Shown: positions 40,442 to 49,128, counted from the first letter of the stretch. The stretch: DNA of 64,000 nucleotides from Alistipes sp. (GCA_017629035.1 JAGBXX010000010.1:19553-83552); one strand, 5' to 3'. The notes: generated by a model not told the origin, from the sequence alone. A program made the numbers and translations.

Positions 40442-40472
40442 ACAAAAAACAAGGAGTGCACGTGCACTCCTT
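40442..40472 (-). terminator. Terminator of the DUF4491 gene
   Basis: AAGGAGTGCACGTGCACTCCTT is a perfect 22-bp inverted repeat, followed on the minus strand by GTTTTTTG, 10 bp after the stop. Confidence 0.85.
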
Positions 40473-40481
40473 ATTTGTTTA

Positions 40482-40769
40482 CTATTTGTTGTGACCGGGA
40501 CCTTCGGGGAACCAGCCCTTGTCAACACGTCTCTTTTGGTGGATAACCTCGAGTATGCTCCAGAACGACGAGAAGGCTGTTACACCAAGGATTGTCGATG
40601 CAACAAGATTCTCAACCCATAGCGACAAGCCGCAGAACACAATGCCTGCCACAAGAAACATCCACCACGATTTTGTGCCGAGATAATACTCAGCTTTGAC
40701 AACTATCGGATGAAAAAATCCGATTACTAAAAATGTTGCCAAACCTACTATAATTCCTGTAAAATTCAT
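40482..40769 (-). CDS. DUF4491 family membrane protein
   Basis: A 95-residue membrane protein. MNFTGIIVGLATFLVIGFFHPIVVKAEYYLGTKSWWMFLVAGIVFCGLSLWVENLVASTILGVTAFSSFWSILEVIHQKRRVDKGWFPEGP is split by its motifs here: FHPIVVKAEYYLGTKSWW and FSSFWSILEVxxQKRRVDKGWFP are DUF4491 signatures. Three spans are predicted. Function unknown. Single gene. Confidence 0.87.
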   Translation of the reverse strand: MNFTGIIVGLATFLVIGFFHPIVVKAEYYLGTKSWWMFLVAGIVFCGLSLWVENLVASTILGVTAFSSFWSILEVIHQKRRVDKGWFPEGPGHNK

Positions 40770-40790
40770 AATTCATCTCAATTTTTCGCA

Positions 40791-40819
40791 CAAATATAGT
40801 GAAAAAAATAGAACTGCAA
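40791..40819 (-). promoter_or_regulatory. Promoter of the DUF4491 gene
   Basis: On the minus strand TTG (40817-40819), 18 bp, TATATTTG (40791-40798). Confidence 0.5.
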
Positions 40820-40875
40820 TTTCTCGAACTCTCTGAATTGTGCTATTTTGCCCCGATATTTTACTCCTACCTGCA

Positions 40876-40919
40876 CAAAAAAAGTGTTCAACCCACGGTG
40901 GAGTTGAACACTTAAAAAT
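40876..40919 (-). terminator. Terminator of envelope cassette 2
   Basis: AAGTGTTCAAC / GTTGAACACTT stem with CAC..GTG inner pairing. On the minus strand it is followed by TTTTTTTGTG, 22 bp after the C2 stop. Confidence 0.8.
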
Positions 40920-40940
40920 ATTATTACAGAAATTGTAGTC

Positions 40941-41708
40941 CTATATCTCAATCGAGCCTTTGTCGCCAAGATAACCCACTATAGCCGAGTCGTCGTTCTT
41001 ATCGCCATAGGTGAGCGTAACCTCGTCGTTGTAACCTGCCCAGATGTCGTTATATGTTACGTTGAGCTTGCCGTTGTAGAAGCCGATAGCCCTATTGCCA
41101 TAGCGATTGCTGCGGAGCTGGCTTGTGTAGCTTATCTTGTCGTCAATCTCTATGCTGAGGCTCTTGCCGCCCTCTCTGTCGTAGACATACTCCACTGTGC
41201 CGCTCATGTCGTAGCTGAGGTAGCCATCCATAACCTTATTATGAATGTTGAGAGCATACTTGTTTGTGGCGTTATGCTCAGAGCTATCAACGTCGCTGCG
41301 CACCTCGTAAATGCCACCCTCCTTAGGCTCGATGGTGATGTCGTCGAGCCAAGCCTTCCACTTGCCACCCTCGCTAAGGAGTTTGCCGTCGGTGGTGTAG
41401 GTGTAGTAGGTCATGCCACTATCAACCACAAGCGACACGGTGTCACGACTCGCGTTGATCTTAGGCGTTAGGTTGCATCTAAATACGTTCTGGTAGATAT
41501 CGCTTCGCACACTCTCATCCTCGGTCGAGAGATACTCGTCGGCCGCAAGTGCCCAACAGATAGCCTCGTTGGTGTTGTCAAGGCGTCTAGCTGCCTCACG
41601 TGCGATAGACTTGCCTACGTCGATAGGCTTGCGCTCCATATTGCCATCGGCGATGGTGCACGATGCAGCAAGCGCCGCCATAGCTGCTAAAATTATATAT
41701 CTTCTCAT
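40941..41708 (-). CDS. Lipoprotein C2 of the envelope cassette
   Basis: A 255-residue lipoprotein with signal MRRYIILAAMAALAASC (Cys17). As in C1, a helical N-terminus (VGKSIAREAARRLDNTNEAICWALAADEYLS...YQNVFRCN) is followed by a beta domain (GKLLSEGGKWKAWLDDITIEPKEGGIYEVRSDV...GYLSYDMSGTVEYVYDREGGKSLSIEID). Sequence identity with C1 is low, but size, order and position match. Last gene of cassette 2, 8 bp after B2. Confidence 0.75.
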   Translation of the reverse strand: MRRYIILAAMAALAASCTIADGNMERKPIDVGKSIAREAARRLDNTNEAICWALAADEYLSTEDESVRSDIYQNVFRCNLTPKINASRDTVSLVVDSGMTYYTYTTDGKLLSEGGKWKAWLDDITIEPKEGGIYEVRSDVDSSEHNATNKYALNIHNKVMDGYLSYDMSGTVEYVYDREGGKSLSIEIDDKISYTSQLRSNRYGNRAIGFYNGKLNVTYNDIWAGYNDEVTLTYGDKNDDSAIVGYLGDKGSIEI

Positions 41709-41716
41709 AGTCGTAT

Positions 41717-42424
41717 CTACTTTTTAGAGTTAAATCTATATCCTATGCCTGCACGTGCCGAGCCTCCAATGCCTGCGCCAACCTCTACAAAACCGTAGAA
41801 CGAGCGACCAAACGACACACCAAAGAGCACTGCGTCGAGCATAGGGCCAAGGCCTCCGTTAGCTCGCTCGAGGTGGCACACCAAACCAGCCGAGATAGCT
41901 GAGTAGAGCTCCACCTTCTCACGTCTGAGGTAGCTGAAACGTGCGTCGAGCATGGCTGTGATGTTGAACATGCGGTTGTGGTAGAGCTTCTCGTTGGTGT
42001 AGGTGTCGTAGACATTCTGCCATGTGCCGGCGAATGTTGTCTTTGCACCGAGCGCCAGCCATGGACGAAGTTGCTGGCTGTAGCTAAGGCCTAGAGTCGA
42101 GAGTATATACCTTGGGCCATACTTAGTGCGAAGTTCTTGTGTGTCGTAAATAAAGTTAGGGCCAACGTCGCAGCCGCAGCCAATGCCAATCTCGTCGAGG
42201 AAATACCACGATAAGAAGCCTGGAGCACCATACGTGATGCGTAGGTCGTGCTTGTAGCGAATATCCTGAATATTCTTGCTTGTAACCACGCTCTCGGTGA
42301 CATTCTCACCACTCTCCATGTAGCCCGTAACACGGTTGTAGATGAGCTGGTCGGTTACCACCTCTTGTGCCTGGGCACTGCATACCGCGAGTGCCACGAG
42401 TACCATTAATATATATCTACGCAT
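41717..42424 (-). CDS. Envelope beta-barrel-like protein B2
   Basis: A 235-residue exported protein with signal MRRYILMVLVALAVCSAQAQ, ending in the barrel-like strand GSARAGIGYRFNSKK. Paralogous to B1: EVVTDQLIYNRVTGY, YGAPGFLSW, LRPWLALGAKTTFAG, DARFSYLRREKVELYSAISAG and FGVSFGRSFYGFVEVGAGIGGSARAGIGYRF. It starts 2 bp after the A2 stop. Confidence 0.8.
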   Translation of the reverse strand: MRRYILMVLVALAVCSAQAQEVVTDQLIYNRVTGYMESGENVTESVVTSKNIQDIRYKHDLRITYGAPGFLSWYFLDEIGIGCGCDVGPNFIYDTQELRTKYGPRYILSTLGLSYSQQLRPWLALGAKTTFAGTWQNVYDTYTNEKLYHNRMFNITAMLDARFSYLRREKVELYSAISAGLVCHLERANGGLGPMLDAVLFGVSFGRSFYGFVEVGAGIGGSARAGIGYRFNSKK

Positions 42425-42426
42425 AG

Positions 42427-43140
42427 CTATTTGATTTTAGAGTTAAAACGATATCCAATGCCTGCATTCACAATGCCTCGAGTGCCGTAGCCAAGCTCCA
42501 CGAAGCCGAAGAAGTTGCGGCCAACGCTTAGACCCAATGGCTTGAAATCGAAGGCGCAGAATGCCTCGTAGATATTCTCATCCATGTAGTTCTCTCTAAC
42601 CTCGAACCCTGCGCCGAGCGATAGGCTCGAGTATACCTGCACGATGCCTCGACGTATCCATGCAAAGCGTACCGTAGGCATAAATCCCACATAGTCCACA
42701 TGCGAGGTGTCGAGCTTGGCGTGAGTCTTGTTGCTATACAGGTGACAGCGACCCGAGGTCCATGTCACAGTGCCACCCACGCTGAGCCACTCGTTGACCC
42801 AGTAGCCGTAGTCGAAGTTGTGTGTGAGCCACACTGTAGGGCTCGTGTAGCCACGCTCTGAGGTGTTAAAACTGCCGAGCTCCCACCCAAAGGCTGGTGT
42901 GCCAAACCAATCTGTACCTCCCCATGCTATGCCATAGCGTAGCTCGTGGGTCTTGGGTGCAAGAGGCTTGGTGGGCGATTGGCTAAACTCGGTGTTTGGG
43001 TCTGCGGGGGTGAACTTCACCTCATAGGTACCCAGCTCGTCGCTGAATTTGTAGGTGTGCTGAGCAAAAAGTGGGGTGCTACCTATTATTAATATAAGTA
43101 GTAATACCACGGCTCGAAGTGCACTTTTTTGTTGCTTCAT
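42427..43140 (-). CDS. Envelope beta-barrel-like protein A2
   Basis: A 237-residue exported protein with signal MKQQKSALRAVVLLLILIIGSTPLFAQ, the same length as A1. LGTYEVKFTPA, HELRYGIAWGG, VNEWLSVGGTVTWTSG, MPTVRFAWIRRGIVQVYSSLSLGAGF and LGLSVGRNFFGFVELGYGTRGIVNAGIGYRFNSK line up with A1. First gene of cassette 2, which faces cassette 1 across 3 kb. Controlled by module copy 3 at 43172-43330. Confidence 0.8.
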   Translation of the reverse strand: MKQQKSALRAVVLLLILIIGSTPLFAQHTYKFSDELGTYEVKFTPADPNTEFSQSPTKPLAPKTHELRYGIAWGGTDWFGTPAFGWELGSFNTSERGYTSPTVWLTHNFDYGYWVNEWLSVGGTVTWTSGRCHLYSNKTHAKLDTSHVDYVGFMPTVRFAWIRRGIVQVYSSLSLGAGFEVRENYMDENIYEAFCAFDFKPLGLSVGRNFFGFVELGYGTRGIVNAGIGYRFNSKIK

Positions 43141-43171
43141 AACTATTGTGTTTTTAGGTTTTTCTTTACTG

Positions 43172-43316
43172 CAAAGTTACTACATCGTGTGGGCCTGACC
43201 AAATTTTTTGGCTCTAAATTTTTCAGCGATGCAGTTTGTAACTATCAGTAAATCAGAGAGATAAATGGTGGTGAAAATGCGAATTTTTCATAGTGCTGAT
43301 AATCAGGCAGTTACGA
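43172..43316 (-). promoter_or_regulatory. Promoter with conserved upstream module (copy 3), second A-B-C cassette
   Basis: On the minus strand TTTG (43200-43203), exactly 20 bp, TAACTTTG (43172-43179). The 31 bp at 43200-43230 match copies 1 and 2. The box at 43282-43315 is identical in 33 of 34 positions to 9171-9204 near copy 1 and includes the palindrome CTGATAATCAG. Confidence 0.75.
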
Positions 43317-43413
43317 GCTTGATATTTAATTCGTTGATTTATAGAGTTTTAACGAATTGGGGCGCTCGGCGAAAGAAAAATTTTGCGAGCTGCTCAAATT
43401 AAAAAAATATTAT

Positions 43414-43421
43414 TACCTTTG
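43414..43421 (+). promoter_or_regulatory. -7 element of the thiamine-uptake operon
   Basis: TACCTTTG just upstream of the TPP riboswitch. No well-spaced -33 box. Confidence 0.5.
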
Positions 43422-43429
43422 CCCCAACA

Positions 43430-43535
43430 TAAGGGGTGCTAATGCCTCGACTCGGAGTGCTGAGCGAGTGGTATTGGCTGAGATTAAACCCATCGTACCG
43501 GATACGGGTAATGCCGAGACCGGGAAATAGGAGAT
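43430..43535 (+). promoter_or_regulatory. TPP (thiamine pyrophosphate) riboswitch
   Basis: The THI-element core is present: GGGGTGCTAATGCC at the 5' side, GGCTGAGA (CTGAGA at 43478-43483), ACCC, ACCGGATACGGGTAATGCCG and GGGAAATAGGAG. The 5' GGGGTGCTAAT can also pair with ATTAGCCCC at 43542-43550, just before a short T-run, which may form the alternative expression-platform helix. It precedes a TonB receptor and a PnuT-like gene, so TPP should repress thiamine uptake. Confidence 0.9.
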
Positions 43536-43574
43536 ATCTTAATTAGCCCCTTTTCAACTTAAACAATTAAAAGT

Positions 43575-45821
43575 ATGAAAAGGATTTTTTGTTTTATTCT
43601 ACTCTCGTTATCTCTCTGCCCGACACTCTGGGCCGAGGGCGTAAGCTCCGATCAGGACTCTCTGCGCAACTATCTTATCGACGTTATCGAGGTCACAACG
43701 ACCGATGCTAAGCGTACCACGCCCGTAGCACAGGACAACCTCTCGAAGGAGTCGATTGTTCGCTCGTCGTATGGTACTGATATGCCAACAGCGCTATCGC
43801 TCACACCATCAATCATTGCCACAAACGAGACAGGTATCGGCATTGGTGCCACAGCCATACGTCTGCGTGGAACAGATGCTACACGTATCAACGTTACGAT
43901 TAATGGTGTTGCCATGAACAACCCCGACTCACACTCTATGTATTGGTACGACACTCCCGACCTTATCTCCTCAGTAGGCTCGGTGCAGGTGCAGCGTGGT
44001 GCGGGTGTCTCGACAAATGGTACTGGTGCCTTTGGTGGCTCGGTGTCGATGACCACCGATGCTCTTACCACCGAATTTTGCGGCTCGGCATCGCTATCCT
44101 ATGGCTCGTATAATACCAACAAGCAAGCTTTGCACATCTCTTCGGGCCTGATGCGTGATCACTGGGTTGTCGACGCACGCCTCACGCATATTGGCTCTGA
44201 TGGCTATATTGAGCGTGGTGCCACAGACCTCAAATCGTATATGCTCCAGGCTGGCTACTATGGTGCAAGCACCAAGGTTAAGTTCTTGTCGTTTGGTGGT
44301 GTAGCCAAGACATACCTTACATATAATGGTGTGTCACGAGGCGATATGGAGCGCTATGGTCGCAGATATCACGACTCGGGTCAGTATGTCACCTCCGACG
44401 GCCCATTTGTGCTCGAGGATGGCACGCACGTAGACTACTACGACGACCAGACCGACAACTATCTGCAGCTCAACAACCAGCTTGTCGTGAACCACCGCTT
44501 CAATAACAAATGGCAGCTCAACGCAACGCTCTTCTATACCTATGGCTACGGCTACTACAACCAGTATAGAGATGATGCCTCGCTCGAGGAGTACAAAAAT
44601 CTCGGTATGGCTGGCGTCGAGGCTGACCTCATCCGCCACAAGATGATGCTCAACCACCTCGGTGGTGTCAATGGCGCTGCGACGTATAACTCATCAAATC
44701 TCGATCTCACGTTTGGTGGCTCATGGAGCTACTACACCTGCCCTCACTGGGGTGAGATAAGCTGGGTCGACGGCCTCTCGAGCGATGATGTGGCTGGTCG
44801 CTGGTACGACAACGACGTGGCTAAGCAGGATGCAAACATCTTTGCCCGTGCCGATTGGACAGCTCTTAAGGGTATTATGGACAACGAACTCCACCTCTTT
44901 GGCGACTTGCAGTATCGCTACGTGCACTATAAGGCGTGGGGTACTAACGACAACGCTATCTGGGGCGACGAGGGTGTATATATGCAGCCTATCAACGTAG
45001 ATCAGCGCTACAACTTCTTTAACCCTCGTGTTGGTATTAGCTACATCCACCACCGCCACAACATCTTTGGCTCGGCAGCTGTGGCACACCGTGAGCCTAC
45101 ACGTTCGGACTTTACCGATAGATATATGTTCGCTTCGGACGATAGCTATCCAAAGCCTGAGCGCCTCATTGATTTCGAGTTGGGCTATACCTATACTGCG
45201 CCACGTGTGAGCGCAGGTGTCAACCTATACTATATGCTCTACCACAATCAGCTCGTTGCCACAGGTATGGTCAACGATGGCGACGATGCACTCAACACAA
45301 ACGTAGATAAGAGCTACCGTCGTGGTGTGGAGCTTATGGCCTCATGGAGAACTACCAAGTGGCTCACACTCTCGGCAAATGCCACACTCTCCGAGAATAA
45401 GATTTGCGACTATGTCGACGAACTTAAGAATAGCCCTACCTTTGGTCAAAATCTCGGCGATATGACAATCTCTTACTCGCCTTCGGTCATCGGCTCGTTT
45501 ATTGCCGATTTCCATGTCAAGGGCTTCAGTGCCATGTGGCACACACAGTATGTTGGTAAGCAGTATTTTACAAATAACGAGGTCGAGGCCTTGTCGCTCG
45601 ATGCCTATTGTGTGACAAACCTCAATCTGGGCTATACGCTTATTACCAAGCAGGGTGCCGAGGTGCGCTTTGGCCTTGCTGTTAACAACCTCTTCTCAAC
45701 GCTCTACGAGTCGAATGGCTATGGCTACTCATATATGTGGGATGGCGAGCGCTACGACGAGGCATTCTACTTCCCTCAGGCACCTATCAACTGCCTGGCA
45801 AATGTTACTGTAAATTTCTAA
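43575..45821 (+). CDS. TonB-dependent receptor, probably for thiamine
   Basis: A 748-residue outer-membrane receptor with signal MKRIFCFILLSLSLCPTLWAEG. The plug domain (about 50-170) includes RTTPVAQDNLSKESI, TALSLTPSII, IRLRGTDATRINVTINGVAMNNPDS and VQVQRGAGVSTNGTGAFGGSVSM. The remaining 570 residues form the 22-strand barrel and end FPQAPINCLANVTVNF with the terminal aromatic. Thiamine or a thiamine compound as ligand is inferred from the upstream TPP riboswitch and the PnuT-like gene 3 bp downstream. Confidence 0.92.
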   Translation: MKRIFCFILLSLSLCPTLWAEGVSSDQDSLRNYLIDVIEVTTTDAKRTTPVAQDNLSKESIVRSSYGTDMPTALSLTPSIIATNETGIGIGATAIRLRGTDATRINVTINGVAMNNPDSHSMYWYDTPDLISSVGSVQVQRGAGVSTNGTGAFGGSVSMTTDALTTEFCGSASLSYGSYNTNKQALHISSGLMRDHWVVDARLTHIGSDGYIERGATDLKSYMLQAGYYGASTKVKFLSFGGVAKTYLTYNGVSRGDMERYGRRYHDSGQYVTSDGPFVLEDGTHVDYYDDQTDNYLQLNNQLVVNHRFNNKWQLNATLFYTYGYGYYNQYRDDASLEEYKNLGMAGVEADLIRHKMMLNHLGGVNGAATYNSSNLDLTFGGSWSYYTCPHWGEISWVDGLSSDDVAGRWYDNDVAKQDANIFARADWTALKGIMDNELHLFGDLQYRYVHYKAWGTNDNAIWGDEGVYMQPINVDQRYNFFNPRVGISYIHHRHNIFGSAAVAHREPTRSDFTDRYMFASDDSYPKPERLIDFELGYTYTAPRVSAGVNLYYMLYHNQLVATGMVNDGDDALNTNVDKSYRRGVELMASWRTTKWLTLSANATLSENKICDYVDELKNSPTFGQNLGDMTISYSPSVIGSFIADFHVKGFSAMWHTQYVGKQYFTNNEVEALSLDAYCVTNLNLGYTLITKQGAEVRFGLAVNNLFSTLYESNGYGYSYMWDGERYDEAFYFPQAPINCLANVTVNF

Positions 45822-45824
45822 GCG

Positions 45825-46409
45825 ATGGATCTCAAGCTTCTTCTTCAGATTGTTGGCACGCTACTCGGCCTTGTCTACCTATGGCTCGAGTATAAGGCGA
45901 ATATATGGGTGTGGATTGTTGGTGCAATTATGCCCTTGGTGCATGGTGTGTTGTACCTCACAAGCGGTATCTATGCCGATGCAGCCATGCAGCTCTACTA
46001 CGTGGCAGCGGGTATCTATGGCCTCATGGTGTGGCGCCGAGCACCCAAGAAGAAGGACGATGGAGTGATCAAGCATACGCCACGCAACTGGTATTTGAGC
46101 CTTGTGGCTCTCTATGGCGTGTTGCACGTGGTCATCTACCTCTTCCTTGTTGAGTTCACCGATAGCCGTGTGCCCGTGCTCGACTCCATGAGTACAGCAC
46201 TGAGCATTGTTGCTATGTGGATGCTCTCACGCAAGCTCGTGGAGCAGTGGCTCGTGTGGCTTGTGGTAGATATGATCAGCGTTGGCCTGTATATATATAA
46301 GGGTATCCCTATTACGGCAGGACTCTATACGCTCTATTGCGTTCTTGCCGTTATGGGCTACATGCGCTGGCGCAAGGTGGCACGCAGCGTGGAGCCATTA
46401 GTCGTCTGA
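45825..46409 (+). CDS. pnuT: PnuC/PnuT-family thiamine transporter
   Basis: Inner-membrane vitamin-precursor transporter of 194 residues with about seven spans. YLWLEYKANIWVWIVGAIMPLVHGVLYLTSGIYADAAMQLYYVAAGIYGLMVWR is the family signature, and WLVWLVVDMISVGLYIYKGIPITAGLYTLYCVLAVMGYMRWRK its C-terminal half. Proteins of the same family carry nicotinamide riboside (PnuC) or thiamine (PnuT). The TPP riboswitch and TonB receptor in the same unit make thiamine the likely substrate. Its end overlaps the convergent MFS gene by 12 bp. Confidence 0.87.
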   Translation: MDLKLLLQIVGTLLGLVYLWLEYKANIWVWIVGAIMPLVHGVLYLTSGIYADAAMQLYYVAAGIYGLMVWRRAPKKKDDGVIKHTPRNWYLSLVALYGVLHVVIYLFLVEFTDSRVPVLDSMSTALSIVAMWMLSRKLVEQWLVWLVVDMISVGLYIYKGIPITAGLYTLYCVLAVMGYMRWRKVARSVEPLVV

Positions 46410-47591
46410 ACCGAGCACTCTGTTGCGGCGAAACAACAGAAGGGCTATTAGTGCGAGTATAAGTGCCATAATGCCATTTGTTAGATATGCAAAGCTGTGG
46501 CTCGAGGTTTTGAATAGTTTGTCTATGCCCTCGGTAATGAATGGTGCTACGAGTATGGCCAGGTAGTTCACTGCCATTACAATCGAAAGAGCTAATGTAG
46601 ATAGATGAGGTGGCGCATTTGTCGCCGCCTTATCATATATTATAGGCTGCATTACTCCATAACCAAGGCCGGCAAGTATTGCGCCCGTGGCAAGTAGTGA
46701 GAGTGATGGGTGGGGTAGTGCCATTAATATTAGTCCTACGCCCATGACGATGAGCGACCATAGGTTTACCGCTGCGCCGAGCAGTCGAATTATATGGTTT
46801 AGGATAAATCCAGGAGCCATTATCGCCAGGAAGAATAGCGATATGAGCACTCCTGCATCGCTGCTGCGAAGCCCCGAGTCTGCAACAAGATATGAGGTGT
46901 TGAAGGTAACAATCAGCGACATAAACGTTATTGCAAAGTAGAAGAGCATTAGCCCGAGAATCACTCTCAGGTTGAGGCTCTTCTGCCTATTTTGTGCACC
47001 ATCCGAGGGCTCTGGCTCAGGGCGTGAGTGGCTCAAGGCGGGTATGAGTATCAGTGTGATGAACGGAAGAAGATATACGGCAAAGGCAAGGTGCCACTCT
47101 ATATCGGCAAGATAGCCTACGGCCGAGGTGGCCACCACGAGCGTGAGGTTGTTTACCGCCGAGCTTATACCCAGCTGTCGCACACGCCTGTCGCCCGTGA
47201 AGTAGTCGACTATAAGTCCCGTAGATAGGGGTATGATTATTCCTGCGCCAATGCCTATAAGTGTGCTTGTTACGATCAGCTCGGTGAGTGTGCGTGAGAG
47301 CATGCAGCCTATGCCACTTAGCAGGAATATCGATGTTCCTATTACCAACATCCGTATCTTGTTGCGCTTTACGGACCAGCGTCCCGCAAGTAGCATAAAG
47401 GGTATGATCATCAGCGAGGGTAGCGACTCGAGCATCGATACCTCAAGCTCGCTTGCCCTAGGAAACAATTTGTCTATGTCGTCGAGTATGGGCGACACCG
47501 CAAGTCCTGGGAGTGATACTATAGCCGACACCGACCATATAGCCACAAGTGCCGTGAGCGTTATTGTGCCCTTTCCTGTCTTAATCAACAT
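46398..47591 (-). CDS. Major facilitator superfamily transporter
   Basis: A 397-residue 12-span transporter. The N-terminal half has WSVSAIVSLPGLAVSPILDDIDKLFPRAS and the loop 2-3 motif AGRWSVKRNKIRML, and the central loop SRPEPEPSDGAQNRQK separates the halves. It resembles drug/sugar MFS exporters; substrate unknown. The family is often recorded near catabolic genes, but none is adjacent. Convergent with pnuT. No clear promoter upstream. Confidence 0.85.
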   Translation of the reverse strand: MLIKTGKGTITLTALVAIWSVSAIVSLPGLAVSPILDDIDKLFPRASELEVSMLESLPSLMIIPFMLLAGRWSVKRNKIRMLVIGTSIFLLSGIGCMLSRTLTELIVTSTLIGIGAGIIIPLSTGLIVDYFTGDRRVRQLGISSAVNNLTLVVATSAVGYLADIEWHLAFAVYLLPFITLILIPALSHSRPEPEPSDGAQNRQKSLNLRVILGLMLFYFAITFMSLIVTFNTSYLVADSGLRSSDAGVLISLFFLAIMAPGFILNHIIRLLGAAVNLWSLIVMGVGLILMALPHPSLSLLATGAILAGLGYGVMQPIIYDKAATNAPPHLSTLALSIVMAVNYLAILVAPFITEGIDKLFKTSSHSFAYLTNGIMALILALIALLLFRRNRVLGSDD

Positions 47592-47639
47592 AATTCTTCA
47601 GTTTCTGCCAATCAGAGCAACTCCCGTGCCGATGGTTGA

Positions 47640-47671
47640 TTTGCTTTAGTCGAAAAAAAGTGGTAATTTTG
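47640..47671 (+). promoter_or_regulatory. Promoter of fmt
   Basis: TTTG at 47640-47643, exactly 20 bp, TAATTTTG at 47664-47671. Confidence 0.75.
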
Positions 47672-47729
47672 TCGTTTGTAAGGTCACGAGTACCTTACTC
47701 GGTATCGAAACAAATGAAATTATAAGAAT

Positions 47730-48704
47730 ATGGCAAAGAGTGCAAAGGATCTCAGAATAGTATTTATGGGTACGCCCGAGTTTGCGTCGACATCGCTCAA
47801 GCGATTGGTGGCCGAGGGCTACAACATTGTGGCAGTGGTGACTACGCCCGATAAGCCTGCAGGACGTGGCCAGAAGATACATGAGAGCGACGTGAAACTT
47901 ACGGCTAAGGAGCTCGGACTCCCTATCTTGCAGCCCGAGAAGCTGCGTGATGAGGCATTCCTCGAGGAGCTTCGTGCGCTGAACATCGACCTTGGTATCG
48001 TTATCGCCTTTCGTATGTTGCCCGAGGTGGTGTGGTCAATGCCCCCACTCGGCACCTTCAACCTCCACGCCTCGCTCCTTCCCGAGTATCGTGGTGCAGC
48101 GCCTATCAACTGGGCAATAATAAATGGCGAGGAGCGTACGGGTGTTACTACCTTCCTTCTAAATCACGAGATCGACAAGGGTGCTATCATCGAGCAGGAG
48201 GCTGTCGACATCCTTCCCGAGGATAATATCGGCACGCTCTACGACAAGCTGATGAACATCGGCTCGGAGCTCGTTATCCGCACTGTGGATAAGATTGCCG
48301 AGGGTAATTATACCGCTATCGAGCAGATGCACATCGACGAGAGCACGCTCAAGCCTGCGCCTAAGATCTTCAAAGAGGATGGTCTCATTGATTGGAGCAG
48401 AAAGGGTTGTGAGGTTATCAACCTCATTCGTGGCCTCTCGCCCTACCCAGCAGCGTGGACTGCTATATATAAGGATGGTGAGGAGTCGGGCTCGGCAAAG
48501 ATATTCTCGGCACGTTTCGAGGCTGGTGATAAGCCCGGTAGCGTGGGCGATGTTGTGACCGACGAGAAGACATATCTCGGTGTGCGTGTTGCTGACGGCG
48601 TTGTATATGTCGATGAGCTGCAACTTGCTGGTAAGAAGCGCATGATGATTAAGGATTTGCTCCTTGGCTGGCGTGATGCCTCAAAGAGTCGATTCTTGAA
48701 GTAG
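47730..48704 (+). CDS. fmt: Methionyl-tRNA formyltransferase
   Basis: Transfers a formyl group from 10-formyltetrahydrofolate to initiator Met-tRNA. The 324 residues show RIVFMGTPEFAST, TPDKPAGRGQK, FRMLPEVVW, FNLHASLLPEYRGAAPINWAI (folate site with His and SLLP) and the C-terminal tRNA-binding OB-like domain (INLIRGLSPYPAAWT). Single gene with strong promoter and terminator. Confidence 0.97.
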   Translation: MAKSAKDLRIVFMGTPEFASTSLKRLVAEGYNIVAVVTTPDKPAGRGQKIHESDVKLTAKELGLPILQPEKLRDEAFLEELRALNIDLGIVIAFRMLPEVVWSMPPLGTFNLHASLLPEYRGAAPINWAIINGEERTGVTTFLLNHEIDKGAIIEQEAVDILPEDNIGTLYDKLMNIGSELVIRTVDKIAEGNYTAIEQMHIDESTLKPAPKIFKEDGLIDWSRKGCEVINLIRGLSPYPAAWTAIYKDGEESGSAKIFSARFEAGDKPGSVGDVVTDEKTYLGVRVADGVVYVDELQLAGKKRMMIKDLLLGWRDASKSRFLK

Positions 48705-48720
48705 GGTATAACGTATAATA

Positions 48721-48757
48721 AAAAAACATCTGCTGAGATCTCAGCAGATGTTTTTTT
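48721..48757. terminator. Bidirectional terminator
   Basis: AAAAACATCTGCTGAGA / TCTCAGCAGATGTTTTT is a perfect 34-base palindrome without a real loop, between fmt and the convergent DUF805 gene. Confidence 0.82.
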
Positions 48758-48772
48758 ATTGCGTGCCTTTTG

Positions 48773-49117
48773 TTAGAAACCCTTAGGGTTAGGACCCCAC
48801 TTGTTTGCGCCTGGCTGGCTATCGGTGCAGAACCAAACGATGAGGAGAATCCAACCAATAACTGGAATCAAACCAATGAGGTACCACCAGCCGCTACGGC
48901 CAATATCGTGCAAACGGCGTACGCACACTGCAAGGCTTGGGATGAAGATTGCCAATGAGTATGCATAGGTGAGGAAATACAAGAATGTAAAACCGAGAAT
49001 TAACTCAAGCAACAAGGCGATACCGAAGTTTACGAGTGCAAACATCCAGTACTCAGTTCTACGAGCACGACCAGTGAAATCAGCATACTGACTCCAGCAT
49101 TTAAGATACCATTTCAT
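48773..49117 (-). CDS. DUF805 family membrane protein
   Basis: A 114-residue inner-membrane protein with four spans. MKWYLKCWSQYADFTGRARRTEYWMFALVNFGIALLLELILG and SLAVCVRRLHDIGRSGWWYLIGLIPVIGWILLIVWFCTDSQPGANKWGPNPKG carry the DUF805 signatures (GRARRTEYW, RRLHD, GRSGWW, GxNxWGPNP). Function unknown. It lies 11 bp after the LptF/G-like gene on the same strand. Confidence 0.92.
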   Translation of the reverse strand: MKWYLKCWSQYADFTGRARRTEYWMFALVNFGIALLLELILGFTFLYFLTYAYSLAIFIPSLAVCVRRLHDIGRSGWWYLIGLIPVIGWILLIVWFCTDSQPGANKWGPNPKGF

Positions 49118-49128
49118 AGTGTAGTAAT

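Noticed and set aside
37275-43316. Invertible (phase-variable) DNA segment between the two cassette promoters
   Set aside because: The cassettes are inverted, but their nucleotide similarity is limited to short promoter blocks, and no recombinase gene or long inverted repeat is present.
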